From: Sphagnum magellanicum
Taxonomy: Eukaryota; Streptophyta; Sphagnopsida; Sphagnales; Sphagnaceae
Length of the DNA: 64,000 nucleotides
Direction: 5' to 3'
Assembly: GCA_021904315.1 (NCBI GenBank)
Contig: CM038916.1
Span: 2,790,001 to 2,854,000 of the forward strand
Below are positions 22,000 to 34,734 of this stretch, piece by piece. Below the pieces are notes generated by a model that worked only from the letters and a program-made list of their open reading frames with translations, was not told the origin of the DNA and searched no databases. How positions within the stretch are numbered: the stretch's first letter is position 1; each line of letters opens with the position of its first letter. A program made the translations under genes and the position numbers.

Positions 22000-24900
22000 T
22001 TGCACTTTAAAATGGTAGGAAGTGGAACCCTATTGAAGAGTCATTGTAAAAAAAATTACACACTTGTGATTTGAAGAGTGCACAATTGCCCAATGTCATA
22101 GAGAGCAACATCCAAATTAGCACAACCCTTCCAAGTGTAATGGGATCCATTGCAAAAATGAACTTTGAAAAAAATTGAAATTAAAAATTTGACGCTGAAA
22201 ATTTGGACTGAAAACTGAATTTAAGGTTGAAAACTGAAAATTAAAAGAAGTATGAAAACTAAGAAAAAAAAAATTAGAAATAAACTAAAAACTAAGTAAG
22301 AGAGATTATGAAAACTATAGAAACATATGGGAAAAAAAAACTTAAAACAAAAAAACTGAACAATGAAAGTTTGGAGCAAGTATTAAAAACATGAAAAAGT
22401 TTGGAGTCTCTGGAAAGAAGAAGAGCTTGGAGTATATGGAAAAACTGAGGACTCTCTGTTCTCTGTAAACTGTGTTCTCTGGAAAGGACTTCGGGTACTT
22501 TTTTTGGTGAAAAGCTTCCAGCTAACCATAAGCCCAGGGCCGTCTGCTGCCATCTTCCTGTTTGCTGGCAGATGGTTCGCCACCTGTTTGCCTTTTCCAG
22601 TGGGGACCCGCCAGCCCCATATTCGCCAGCAGCAAACGGCTGTACATTTTTCCTCATGTGCCTGGGTTTAATAACTTATGTGCATTTTAGCACTTTGGGA
22701 GTCGTCATTCCTCTCCGTCATTCCCAAGTTCACCATTTGATTTCCATGGCAACAGGTTCTCTGTAAAATCAGCCCGTTTCGGACCTCTTCTTGCACGTGG
22801 GAAGAAGGTTTTTTCATGAATGACTTTTCACTGTCAAGACTGCAAACTGGGAAGTGTGGGGTTCACTTTGATTGCCAGAACCAGCGAGCATGAAGTGAGC
22901 ATGAAGTGATTAGAACCTCTCATCTCTTCTGCACAATGTGGGTTGTGACTTGTGACACTTACACAGATACTATCTGCACCACCACCTGCTGATGAATAGT
23001 GAGTGAGTCATGAACCAGTGTTGACTTGTTCGCATTCCAGTTCCCAATTCAATTCCAGGAGCTGGAACAACAATGAATCAAATGCAGGTTCAGAGTTCAG
23101 GAGTTCAGGGCTCCTGTTGGAAACACAACAAAGTAGTGTGAGCAGCTTGCTGCTGGGAACCAGAACTAGACTGTGATTTTGACGTCCATGATTTATGAAT
23201 ATTTTTGATTTTTTTTTAAATGTTCAATAATTCAATCCAATATTTTTGCAAATGTTGGCCTTGAACCACACCAATGTAGGGATTCAAAAGTGGAATCTTA
23301 ACAAGCTTTTGAAAAGGATCTCCTAAAACCCTAAACCCTAAATCCACAACTACAAAGCTAGCCTATCACCACTAGGTTTGAGAGCTAGCATGCTAATTTT
23401 TGGGAAATATTTGCCAAAAAAAATTATATCACAAAATTGGGGGAAAAAAAAAAAAAAGGCCCCCTGTATATGTATCTGTACCACAACTATGAACCAAAAA
23501 TCCGCCAACAAAAAAAAAACCAACCAATTGCTTAAACCCCACAAAGCTACCTGAGTTACAGAGGTCCTTTCTTTCACGCTAGGCAAGGTTACCAGAGGTA
23601 GTAGAGTTAAATGTTTCGTGTTTAAAAGTAAATGCCTGGAAGATTAAAAAAAGATTTCTTCAATCGAGCGGTTCGTATGCGATTACGTGGCTAGTTTATT
23701 GAACAGAAGATTAACGCAGCAGCAACCGCCGGATGTGTTGGTCGTGACCAATCAGGGGTGAGAACGTGGGCAAGAACTGACCGTCGTTCATCGAGTGGCC
23801 AGGAGTGGGGAGGTGTGGGCGGGTCCCACCCCCCCAGTTTAGCTTCCCAGCTGTTCTCCCCTTATGAAAAAGCGACCCGGAGTCTCTTTTAGTGGTTTTT
23901 TAAAAAACAATTTTGGATTAGCATTTTTTATTGGAAAAACACATTTTACACTGCAAAACATATTTTTCCCAAGTTTTTCTCAATTTCTTTTACAATATAA
24001 AGAAAATTCACCTCAAGAAAAATCTATGCTACTGGTCATCAAACAGCCCAAAGCAATTTTGAAAATTAATTAATTAATTAGGTGACAGACATGTGTAAGC
24101 TTCAAAGGTAATAAGCATGATATATCAAAATTTCAAAATCACTAGACAGCCAACAATATGATTGCCTCAAATCACTATGGGAAACTTCAAAATGACCGGA
24201 AGTTCAGTCTTCTTTTTTGATTGCCAAAAATCGCCAAAAGGTGACACAGTTTTAGACAATGCCCAATAAGAAGACCAATCTGGTGTGAAAAAATTAAAGA
24301 GCATAGTACCTTCCTTGGCAGCTTAGACACTAATTATGTTATTCGTAAAAATGTTTCACATTTTCAAATAAAATCTTTCAAATAATTTTTTTTGTGAAGG
24401 AATATTGAGAATGTTTTGGAATATTCAGGAATACTCAAATTTCTGACATTAAATCTTTAAAAATTAATCAATTATTTGACAGAAATGTGTTGAAGCTGTC
24501 CTTGTACGACGTGTAGTACCCAAATATTAGGAGTCTAGGACAAGGCTGGTATGATCAAACTGGAACACAGCCTCTACTCCAGAGCTACCATGGGTATAGT
24601 CATATTAACAATGCAACTACTTGAAACTTTTGAAGGGCTGAAACTGGACATGAAGAAACAGTTTTGTTTGTGTAGCAGCTCTGGAAGGTTTCAAGAGATT
24701 TGTTTCTCCTCCTAGAAGGTGACTACATCTGTCATTTTTTAAATGGGAACATGTGAACTTACCAAGTTCTCTAGAAAGTTCCCTACCCATGAGATCCTCA
24801 TGAACCTAACTTTGTTTACCGACATATTTGCAGCCCAGTGGCAACTCTCCAGTGGCAAGTGCTGGTCCATGCAACAAGAATCTGGGCTCCCACTTCAGTG

Positions 24901-25335
24901 GCTTCACATTAGGAGGTTGTGATTGGAGCAGACCCTGACTCCTGAGTCCTCAGCAAAGACAATGAACTCAAAACGGTTCAAGTGAAGTACTTGTGTTGCA
25001 GGATCTGGCACAATTATTAGTTTTCTTAAATCGTGAGAAAAGTTAATGCATGATGAGAGCTTGAGTTTATGGCACAATTGGGTGCATGAGATTTCGTTAC
25101 AGAAAATTTACTGCATTGATTTCATGTAGTTTCAACATTATGACACAATCGGTACATGATATAGATGGAAAATTAATTTACAACATAGATTTGATGCAGT
25201 TTTGATATTTGTGGCAGCTGCTTAGAACAATACCCAAGTAATTTAGACCTATGTTCAATGCTTTATTCTTTAAAATAATTTTACAGGCAGGGTGCAAATT
25301 GCAAGAGTTTGTTTCAAGTGGTTTTGGTCCAATAT
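22000..25335. other. Intergenic, no gene seen
   Basis: AT-rich DNA with a somewhat GC-richer part at 22500-23100. It includes short poly-A runs near 23437-23457 and two short telomere-like units (AAACCCTAAACCCTAAA) near 23330. A similar stretch of about 45 bp containing ATTAAT...TGACAGA recurs near 24060 and 24460. No protein-like frame was recognised. Confidence 0.5.
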
Positions 25336-25714
25336 GAGAGCATCTCCAGCCGCGCTCCGTGCGTGATCCTGCACAGTAAAATTAGATGAAGAAAATCCAA
25401 CATATGCCGGTTTGGCTCAAGAAAATGGTTTTGTCTCAACATAATTGCACAGGTTCCCATGGCTGGTAAGAGGCGCAGCAGCGCTTCGCACCTGCAGAAA
25501 AGACAGTAATAAATATGATCTAACTGCTACTCGGTGTTTCTGATTGGCCCATCATAATGATTGGTCCAGGTGGTTTGCTATTAGTAGTCCCCACTTATTT
25601 GCAGTCCCAATTTCAGTTTTATGTGGATTGCAAAAGAGTACATAACTAAACTTGAATGTGAAAAATATTTTGGCAGGGTCACATACTGAGCACAGCTGGA
25701 GTGTGGATGCTCTC
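25336..25714. mobile_element. Candidate MITE with GAGAGCATC ends (379 bp)
   Basis: The left end reads GAGAGCATCTCCAGCCGCG and the right end, in reverse complement, reads GAGAGCATCCACACTCCAGC followed by TGTGCTC. Allowing a 4-bp gap, the ends match over about 20 bp. No clean target-site duplication is visible, so the superfamily is uncertain. Confidence 0.5.
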
Positions 25715-25989
25715 TGAGGGTAGAAAAGTTTTTTCTCTCTTCAAGAAGACAGCATTTTGTCTAAACCCACAAAACTCAGAGCTTGCAGCCCTATTTGCTG
25801 AGATTTGTATCCAGAAAACATGGATACAGTTCAATCATAACTACCATTAGCAATTGTCAGTGCGATTTGACACTCAATTGGTAAACCCCATTCCCCACAG
25901 ATGATGGGTCCAGAAGAAAATAAACTCAGGTTGTAAATTCATAAGCTCTTGCTATAGAGGACTGGGACTCAGGAAGTGTGGCGTGCCTT

Positions 25990-26290
25990 GAGTTTTTGGT
26001 TTTTACTTTGGTGATGTAGGTGAGGTGGTGATAATCCATTAATAGCTGATTTAGTCAAATTTGGCTGTTAAAAATATGGAAAGGAAAAAATTAAACATCC
26101 TTATATATTTTTGGCCTAACTAGTTGAAGCATGTATAGAAATCTGGTGATTTCTTGGATTTTTTTCTAAATTTGGCAAAAATTTCAACAAAAACATTGAA
26201 TTTTACAACAGAAAAAGTCCAAAATTTTGCAAAAGTGTGAAATTTCTCACAAAAAAAAGAAGAGGTGGTATATTGGTAAGATCCCAGTTT
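25990..26290 (-). repeat. Dispersed repeat family R1, copy 1
   Basis: In reverse complement this segment contains GAAATTTCACA, AGATTTCTA, GCCAAATTTGACTAAAT and ACCACCTCACCTACATCACC in the same order and spacing as the copy at 34735-35005. Similarity covers about 270 bp by eye. No coding potential; probably a transposon end or a non-autonomous element. Confidence 0.7.
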
Positions 26291-26779
26291 CTCTAATATG
26301 CTTATCATAAGTTTTCACTCAGAATTGATTATGTTCAAATCTATTGCCAAATAATAGTAACACCAGTATTTTTTCTTGTGCATACCCTAGTACTTTTACT
26401 GTTTAGACAACAAATTGTTGCATAATTCTTTAAATTTGAGGTCTTAACTTTGATACCTGGTCTTTTAATTCTGAAATTTTTGACAAGTAATGATTATATA
26501 GATAATAAACATTGTTATGTCAATGGCAAGATTGCTTCAATTTTAAATTACTGTCATGGAAGCTCTGCTGTGAGTGATAGTTGTAGCATCCATCTGATGC
26601 ATGTGGTTTCAGGTTTTGTACCATCGTGATTTGCATAGGTATTCAGATTTTGATGTAGGTGATTTTGAGTTATTGGCCATTGGTGCAAGTATTTGGATTT
26701 GTGTAACAAGCTACTCTTCACCATGCCATCATTGTGCATTGGTCATAATTTTTACAAAAATTCTAAGTAGGAATTCTAA

Positions 26780-29175
26780 TCTTAATCTTGACCAATTTTG
26801 AATGAAGGTTTTGTTGTCTCAATCTATGAATTTGTTGGTCTATTTCAAAACATGGCTCCTGAAATGCTACCAAGTAATTTCAAATTTATGTACTTATTTT
26901 GAATCCCCACAAAGACATTCATACCCCCCATCACCAACCTTGTTTCTTGCAATGTATTTGAATCCAACAACATTGGTGGGCAAAGAAACTTTCATCATGC
27001 CCTTAAATTGCAATCTTCTTCACTTGAAATATTTGTTGGAGATCCAAATGCCATTCTTGCAACTATTGTCATAGATGTTGATGATGAATGTGTTCCTCCT
27101 CCCAAAAACCCTCAAAATGTTATTACTAATGTTAATCGCAAAGTTTAGGAAATCTGAACTATGAAAATGCCTTGGGCAAAGCTCATTTTTAATGAACTTG
27201 GGTTGGTTTCTACTGTGAGATGTCATGTTTGTACCAAAATTGAAAAGGAGGAAAAAAATTTGGTTGCTAAGTGGGATTCTATCATGAAACATGTAGGTAA
27301 AAGGAAAGTTTCTAATGGTAAGTGGATCATGGATCCAAAATGTATGCACATTCAAAATGAAATCTCTTATGCTCAACTTTTTACAACAACAACCACCATC
27401 CTTCAAGAACTAAATAATGGTCAAGCAATGGAGGACAAGCAAAAACTTGTTTAATTTGTAACTATTTTTAAATTTTTGAATAAAGATAAGCCAATGACTA
27501 ACTATAAAAATTTCTAGCCCTTGTATGGGTTTTTGAAATTTTGATCTAATCCCAAGAAACATTAATCTAATGGGGTTGGTTGGGAAATTGTAGAACACAT
27601 ACAAAATGAAGTTCTAAAAGCTATTAAGCTTGCTGTCCAAAACTCCAACTTTATTTTTCTTACTTGTGATGAGGTCATAACCATGGATAACACAAGTTGG
27701 GCAGGTGTCCATGGCTACATTGTCTAGGATTAATGTCGGATACCATTATTATTAAATGTGCAGCAAGTGTTTTTTGAATTAGTGCTAATAGCTCGACTTT
27801 ACTAATCATGAATTCTTTGATGACACAAGGAGATTTGAAACATGAAGATTTAACTTCAAAATTGTTGTATTTTGGTGCTAATGGGGTTAACTCCTTCCAA
27901 GGCTTTAAATTAGGAGGGACATTCTAGATCCAATGACAATATGCTCCATTTGTTGTTGATGTGCATTGTATGGCACATCGGACCAATCTTGCAATACAAA
28001 CCTTTTCAAACGTACCTTTGCTTTTTCACATTGAAAATTTGTTGCAATGCTTGTATGGTTATTTCAATCATAACCCTAAAAGGCATTTGAAGTTTACCAA
28101 ATTGGTAGAAATCATGGAAACTAAAAGCAACAAAATTCTATGGAACATTAAGATAAAATGGATCTCTATGATCAGCCTTGTCAAATGTGTACTATCTAAA
28201 TACCACACTCTTCTCATCAAAATGGCATTGGATGCACCCACAACACCTTCTATCAAATCTAATTTGTTTTTGTTGATTGACGTGGAAACTATGTTTAATT
28301 TGATTGTAATGATGCCAATGTTAAAAGCAGTACATTCTTTGATTAAGTTTACACAATTAAAGGATGTTTTTTTCTACAATTTCATAACAACAATTAAAAT
28401 AGGTGAAAGGGATGTTTATCGCATGTTCTATGATAGGCTCTTTTGAAGGTAATGTGTTTAACTATTTCACTACCTTGATCAATAGTGCTCATAAGAACAT
28501 CAATCTTTGTTGGATTATAGATCTAAACACCAAAATTGACCATCTAACTTTTGAATTTAATGGGCAGCATATGTGAGAAACATCTTTAGATTAAATTGGG
28601 GTAGCAATTTTTGTTACAAGGGAGATATATGGAAATGTTGCATCTATGAAACAACAATGTCAAGAATCTCCCACTCAACTTATTGTTGAATTACAAGGTT
28701 GGTTCCCTACTCAAGGTTTTATGGATACATTAGGTATTGTTTACCCACAATACTAGTTGCAACCAAAACTTGAAAAAAGGTTTAATGTTAAATTGGCAAC
28801 CATCAAGGTAGCCTTTTGCCAGCCTAAAAAGGTGGGACTTGATGAAGTATGGGTTTTTAGTTTGTTTTCAACTATTGTTTTTGACCTTCAAAGATCTTTG
28901 TTTGTGCTTACAATGTTAATTTGGTGATGCAAAAACCTTTTAATGTCAACCCAATCACTAAAAATCTGAAAACCTTTACTTTTTTTAATTATGAAAATAA
29001 AATCCCAAAGTATATCAAGTTGGCTGAACTTGTTGTTGTGCAAGTAATTGGTTATGTTGAAAATGAATGTTTCTTTTCTACCTTGACCTTTATTAAAACA
29101 AAATTATGGAATTGGTTAACCATGCATTTGGAGCTTGTCATTTACATGTTCAACTATAAGTTTTTCATTTTGTAA
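26780..29175 (+). pseudogene. hAT-family transposase relic
   Basis: Fragments in different frames follow the order of a plant hAT transposase. They are a BED-finger-like part (LVSTVRCHVCTKIEKEEK, then LVAKWDSIMKHVGKRK) near 27160-27330, a catalytic-region part (NFIFLTCDEVITMDNTSWAG) near 27645-27700, VHCMAHRTNLAIQTFSN at 27960, and the C-terminal dimerisation block ENECFFSTLTFIKTKLWN at about 29060-29170. Stops and frame changes separate them, so no functional enzyme can be made. Terminal inverted repeats were not found. Confidence 0.85.
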
Positions 29176-29589
29176 AATATTCCTTTTGGAGTAGTTATTT
29201 AAAATTGGAAGAACAACAAAATTCAGTACAATGCATAAAGTTGAGACTTGAACTACTACCAACTTGCAAGCTATTTTTTCCTTTGTATCCTTCATAATAC
29301 CTATCTTTTTTTTAATTCTTGAAATTTGTTTGGCACTTGGATTTTTGGGTAATGGATAGTAATAGGGGCATTTGGTGTTGTTAAAATGATTTGGAATCTT
29401 AATCTAGCTTACAAGCAACAACAACTAGTTGGTTGTATTTTGATTGGCAAAGTGAAAGTATTGCCTTTTGTTTCCATGATCTACGATTCTTTGGAATCTA
29501 CATGCAACCCCTATCTTAGGACTTACAAGGATTTTTCTTTGCATTCAATATTATTATTGACTAATGAGCTTCTTTTTTTTTTGCAAGCT

Positions 29590-29690
29590 AGGCCTTATGC
29601 TACAGTGGGCAAGGCCTGTTCTGGTCGAGGTTGAATTCCCTCACATAGCATGTTGCTATGAATTAAATTTTAAATAACACTCATTAGTGA
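29590..29690 (+). repeat. Possible tRNA-derived SINE fragment
   Basis: TGCTACAGTGGG resembles an RNA polymerase III A box, and about 30 bases later GGTTGAATTCC resembles a B box (GGTTCGANTCC). The surrounding bases do not fold as a complete tRNA. A SINE relic is possible; the match is weak. Confidence 0.25.
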
Positions 29691-29699
29691 AAAAAAAAA

Positions 29700-31001
29700 C
29701 TAGATTAAGGATGATGAAATGTAACAGCAAATTTGACTCAAAAATAACTGTCAGTAGAAAATCAGAATTGATCATTTTATTTCCTTTGTTTAGAAAAAAA
29801 ACCTACATATTTTCCCACCATGTAGTTGGATAAATAGACCCTCAATGTGTCCATGTGGCAATTCAAGCTCCAGCACAGACTGCCATGTAGCAAACTTAGC
29901 TAAAACTGAAAACCCTAAAAAAATAAAAACCCCCACTGGCTGGTACATGTAGTTCAGATTTCCTAGGGAATTAAATTCTCCTTTCTTTTTGTTGGTGGGC
30001 AATGGGTAATGGGGCATTTAGAAATTCATTTATTTATTTAATTATTTAAAAGGCCTTGAGGTGCTCACTGACTATAATAATAGACTACAAAATTTTATGG
30101 GAAGTTGGAATATGCTAATAAGAGGAAATCTGACTCCAACAAGCACAGATCTTATATGCAGAGTAACAGCGTAGGACCCAATAAAAGCTTGGACCTCATA
30201 ATTGAAGATTGCAGTTTGTGTCAGATCTCTCTGCATGCAAATATATATGTTCATACTACATAATTACAAAACTACTTCTCAACCCCATCATGAAGGAGGA
30301 CAATGATGTGCATTATTCATGTGTTCTTTATAAGTGTCAAGTGATGAAAAAACATGCAGAGGTTCTCAAAGTCTAGTTCTCAAATATTTGGATGTTTGGT
30401 GTGTTGAACAATCAATCCAACATAACACATTTCTAAACCAAGGTTAACTTGTCTTATAATATCATGATGATTCAAATTAACTAGTTGTATAACATTAAAG
30501 GCAATTTGCATTAACAATGGCTCGAAGGTGTCATGAGGTGATGAGAAGGGAACTTAATTACTGGTCTCTTTGGAGCTGGCTTTGGAGCTGGAATAGGGAC
30601 TAGGATAGGGATAGGGATCTTATCCCTATCCCTATCCTAGTGGGTTTAGTGTTTAGATCCTATAGGGATCTTTTCCCTATCCCTAGGTAGTGCTTCTTTA
30701 TGGAGAGGCAGATTAATAATACCCTAGTACCTAGGCTAATTAGCCACTAATTAATTATTTTTGTAATTGCTGAAATTTTTGGAAAATACCTACTTGCCAT
30801 GTTGAAAATCTGAAAGAAAATCTCAAGGATACTAGGTTCATTATTTAGTATAGTGCCTAATTGTAAAATATTATTATTTTTACTACCAAACGTAAATGAC
30901 AAAAAATTATTATTATTAGGCACCTTGCTTCCGAACCAGTCTAGGTACTAGGGAGTTGCAAAAACACGTGGTCTCATTCTCAGTGATGGGCCTATACCTT
31001 A
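29700..31001. other. Intergenic, with one strong hairpin
   Basis: AT-rich non-coding sequence. At 30600-30640 the arms CTAGGATAGGGATAGGGAT and ATCCCTATCCCTATCCTAG are perfect reverse complements with a 3-base loop. A second, shorter palindrome follows near 30658-30686. Nothing else was recognised. Confidence 0.6.
30600..30640. repeat. Perfect 19-bp hairpin
   Basis: Two exact complementary arms of 19 bp (30600-30618 and 30622-30640), built from GGATAG units, with loop CTT. It could form a very stable stem or extrude as a cruciform. The origin is unknown. Confidence 0.85.
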
Positions 31002-31332
31002 GGGCGACTTTAGACGAGGGTCCAAGGTCCAAGGACCAATGAATTCAAGCAATCTTATTGGTTGAAAGCTTTAAATTGGTCCCAAGGCCTTTAAATGAGC
31101 ATCCAAGACCAAAAAGTGGCAAATTGAAGCTAAACCTACATGGCACCTGTTTTGGAGGAAAATCAATTGGTTCGGACAAAAAAACAGTGCTAAAAGGAGA
31201 GCTCCTGATTTGGAGAACCAAGAATCAGGCTAGGGACCAAGGTATAGTCCAATTCAAGGATTCAATTTGCTTCAAATGAGTCCAAATTGGTTCCTAGGAA
31301 ATTGGACCCTGGACCCTCAACTAAAGTGGGCC
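31002..31332. mobile_element. Tourist-like MITE, TTA target duplication (331 bp)
   Basis: The left end is GGGCGACTTTAGACGAGGGT and the right end, in reverse complement, is GGCCCACTTTAGTTGAGGGT; both continue with CCAxGGTCC. The element is flanked by TTA at 30999-31001 and 31333-31335. A 3-bp TTA/TAA duplication with GG-starting ends is the signature of PIF/Harbinger (Tourist) MITEs. It carries no transposase. Confidence 0.78.
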
Positions 31333-31567
31333 TTACTATGGGTTTGGACTTCTGAGGGTTATTTTTGAAATGATATCCTTGTACACAAACACAAAAAGGT
31401 CTCTTTTTTTTTTGGTGAAAAATCTTAAATTTCCATACCATAGCTGACACGGATCTGAAATTCCATAAAAGCCAGATCTGACTTATTTGTTGTTTAAGTG
31501 TTAAAGGTACTTTGCTAATGAGGAGATTTTTTCCTCGAAGTATATTGGGATACTTCTCAAGATCTAA

Positions 31568-31780
31568 AGGTGCATTCACACCTGATGTTAAGTCATTGTT
31601 AAATGAAATTCTAGGTGGCATCCTAGGTGTCACCCAATGTTAAATGGGAGATAGCTTAATGTTAAGTGAATGTTAGCTTAACATAAAATGTTCATGGTAA
31701 GTAGGTGTAAGTCCTAAATGACTAGCATCGTGTTAGGGGACTCAACACTAGAGTCCCTAACACCAAGTGTGAATGCACCT
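31568..31780. mobile_element. Tourist-like MITE family M2, copy 1 (213 bp, TAA duplication)
   Basis: The ends AGGTGCATTCACAC and GTGTGAATGCACCT are perfect inverted repeats. The element is flanked by TAA at 31565-31567 and 31781-31783. The internal sequence is shared with the copies at 36315-36735. Three-bp TAA duplications point to PIF/Harbinger mobilisation. Confidence 0.9.
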
Positions 31781-31783
31781 TAA

Positions 31784-32900
31784 GACACATATTTTGATAT
31801 CTAAATCAGAAGATATCAAAATATGTGATAATAATAAGGAGCATAAATCAATCATGCCAACTTTGACCATGTGATATTTGAACATTTGCTCCTATTTTAA
31901 AAGTAAGTTACATGTGGAAAGTTATCAAGTGTGAAGAATCAATGTGTGACATATTAACAACTAATTGTAAATGAAGTTCAAATGATTACATGTTTTAAAA
32001 AATGAAACTAAACTAAAACATTGCTCATCCTAAACAAATCCAAGAATATAAATCATGGTAAATCCCTTAATTTTTTAATTTTTTTTCAAAAATATGAAAT
32101 AGAATTTGAGAGGCATATGAAAGGATTAACAATCAAAGGGTATGCCATATTAGTTACTAGGTCCACCATTCTCACTTTTCTTTGAATAACATTAGATTTC
32201 ATAATGAGTTTGAAAAATATTTGTTGCAAATTCAAGTGACAACCTAAAAGAATGCAAGCGTCACCAAAGTTGATTTGTCACATACTATAATTCCACATGA
32301 TTGTGGGTTGCAATAGAACCTTTTCAAAACTTTCAAGTGTCGATAAAAAATATTGTTCACATTCAGTTATACCCAATATTGGGGATAAACAACTCCAATG
32401 GCATCTAGTATTACATTCCACCTTTATGAGTTGCACTACAATGTAGATGTAATTATGTCACATGCAACATTCCAATTCTCTTTGAGCAAATGGCAGCCCA
32501 ATGAACCCAAATCTTCTCACCATTTAAAAAAAGAAGTAAGATGTTGCATAAAATCTGAATTATAAATAATGACCCATTTCATGTGGATTCATTGGTGGTC
32601 ATATTGCATCAACCTATGGAAGGACTAAAATTTGTCACCTTAGAAGGACAAGTCATTGTTGAACAATAATAGATTTACAATTGGCTTTGAAAGTCTTTAA
32701 CTACAATTATGAAATCACAAATGAAAACATTTTTCGTATGAATCAACATTAGGACGGATGGCATTGCCTCCATCAAAGGAAGTGCATTAGCAAGCCCTGA
32801 ATTTGTTTGCAATGAAATCACCCTCCAATAGAATATCACATTAGATGAATCACATCATACATGATTTATAAACTAGAAAATATAAGGAAATGGAACTATC
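31784..32900. other. Intergenic, no gene seen
   Basis: AT-rich sequence after the MITE. No recognisable protein, RNA or repeat structure was seen. Confidence 0.5.
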
Positions 32901-32929
32901 AACAAACATTCATGCAAAGTGGTTGTGAA

Positions 32930-33330
32930 ACCCTATGTCCCACAATATTTCCAAACTAGAAATACACCCCAACAAGGTTAATGAGTCCTTCCATGACATT
33001 TACAAATTAGAAATACATACCTGGTGGGTTAATAAAACCTCCCATAACATCTACAATTTAAAATACATTCAAAATTAAGACACAAGTTTAGTGAGACCTC
33101 CCACAACATTTGCTATTGAAAATGCACACCCATAACCAAGGCAAAGAGGATCAATATTGAGTGAGATCTACAAATTGAAAATACACATCACAATAGTAAG
33201 GCAAAATGTTAATGAAATGTTATAAATCAACCCCAAATTGAAAATACAAGCAAAATTTTAAAAGGTAGATTGGTGAAGATCCTCCCACATGTGCCATTAA
33301 TTGAAAATGGCAAGAAACAAACAAGTTCAA
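32930..33330. repeat. Degenerate tandem repeat, period about 70-80 bp
   Basis: Phrases such as CCTCCCACAACATTT, ACAAATTGAAAATACA and TTAATGAGACC recur five or six times in a fixed order, with many substitutions and indels. It looks like an old minisatellite. The unit length is an estimate by eye. Confidence 0.55.
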
Positions 33331-34690
33331 TTACAATCATGCTTCCATTTGGATAAAATTACAATTAATTTGTATGATTCGAAGCAATGGCCTACACTCT
33401 ATCATGATCCTTGTTAGAGACTCCAACATGAACATCTAATCCATGTGACATTCTTAAAGATCTTATTCCCTTTGGTTTTCACGATTACAACAAGCTTTTA
33501 GAACTCCAAATGTTGTTTAAGTTAATTACTAAAATAATTGTATATATTAATTATGAAAGTCTCAATTTATGAGAATCAAATTAAACAATATTGAACTATG
33601 AGGTTGATCTTATGAACAACACAATGGACATTCATTGAAAATGATGTTCAAGATTTTTTGATTTGCCTTGTGATTCATGTTTCTTGGACTTGAAATAAAA
33701 AAGCCCCATTACACCAAAACCCAGCAACTTTTTTTTGACAAATCCTATTTAATCAAGCCTCCACCCTTCACAATGTAGCCATGATGACTTTAATGAGATT
33801 ATTGAAGCTTCACCCATCCACAATCCATTCAACAAAACACAAAATGAGAACTTTGATCCATGATTCAACCATGTAAAATGAAACACATATCCACTCAATG
33901 GCTATAACATTGTCACATGAGCAAGCTATGAATTGGGCAAATTGAATGACTTTGACAATGACCTCTTGAACTTGGAGAATGTACATGAACTTAACAAGGA
34001 TCTAGTTGGCTATATTGGATCAATGCATGTTCAAAGTATTTAGGACACCTCAACTCCTAAAGAGCTGAAACAAAAGACTCATACTCTAGCATTGCATGAC
34101 CATGTGACAAAACATGAAACACAAATTTCCCTTAAACAATTTTTTTCATTGCCTTCACTTGCAAGTCTATTTACTCGTACTAAAACAAACTTAAGAGTGC
34201 TATGAGCATACAATTTCATATTCTTAAAGTGCGCACAATCCTTTGTAGTGAAATCCTCAACCCATTTTCACCGGGGTTTTGGCATATCACACGCTGAAAT
34301 TTGATACTTGCAATGATGGTAAAACCCTATTCAGTGGGCAAAAAAATTGCTTTACCATCATTGGAAACCTTGTTAACTTACCATCATAGATACAATGTAT
34401 TTACAGTTATTCTCAGCCCTTGAAAATTTGAAATATTCTGTTTCCTTCTCTTTGCAATGAATTCTTTCATTTGTGCCAATGAATAAAGAAATCAATCAAT
34501 CAATCAATTTAAATTATTATTTTTGAAATATTCAGTTGAGTCTGTCTGACAGGTTTTTGAAATAATAAAAAATTTGGGGAAAAAACTGCTAATTCTCAGT
34601 GACAGGTACGGGAGTCAGTTGACATGATGGAGTTGGGCTTTCCCAGCATTTCAAAAGGGCATTTTTGTCTTTTTTCATGTTTTCTTGATT
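33331..34690. other. Intergenic, no gene seen
   Basis: AT-rich sequence, with short ATCA repeats near 34490-34506. No open frame with protein-like features. Confidence 0.5.
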
Positions 34691-34734
34691 CTTGAAATTG
34701 CTCCCATATCATGCTTATAAGTTGTAAGCAGCCT

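Noticed and set aside
22292..22657. 121-codon minus-strand frame next to the Harbinger relic
   Set aside because: No resemblance to any transposon or host protein; the C-terminal part is low-complexity Phe/Ser.
23325..23345. Telomere-like CCCTAAA units
   Set aside because: Only two to three units, internal to the window; too short to be a telomere.
29590..29690. Functional tRNA gene
   Set aside because: A- and B-box-like words exist but the arms do not pair into a cloverleaf.
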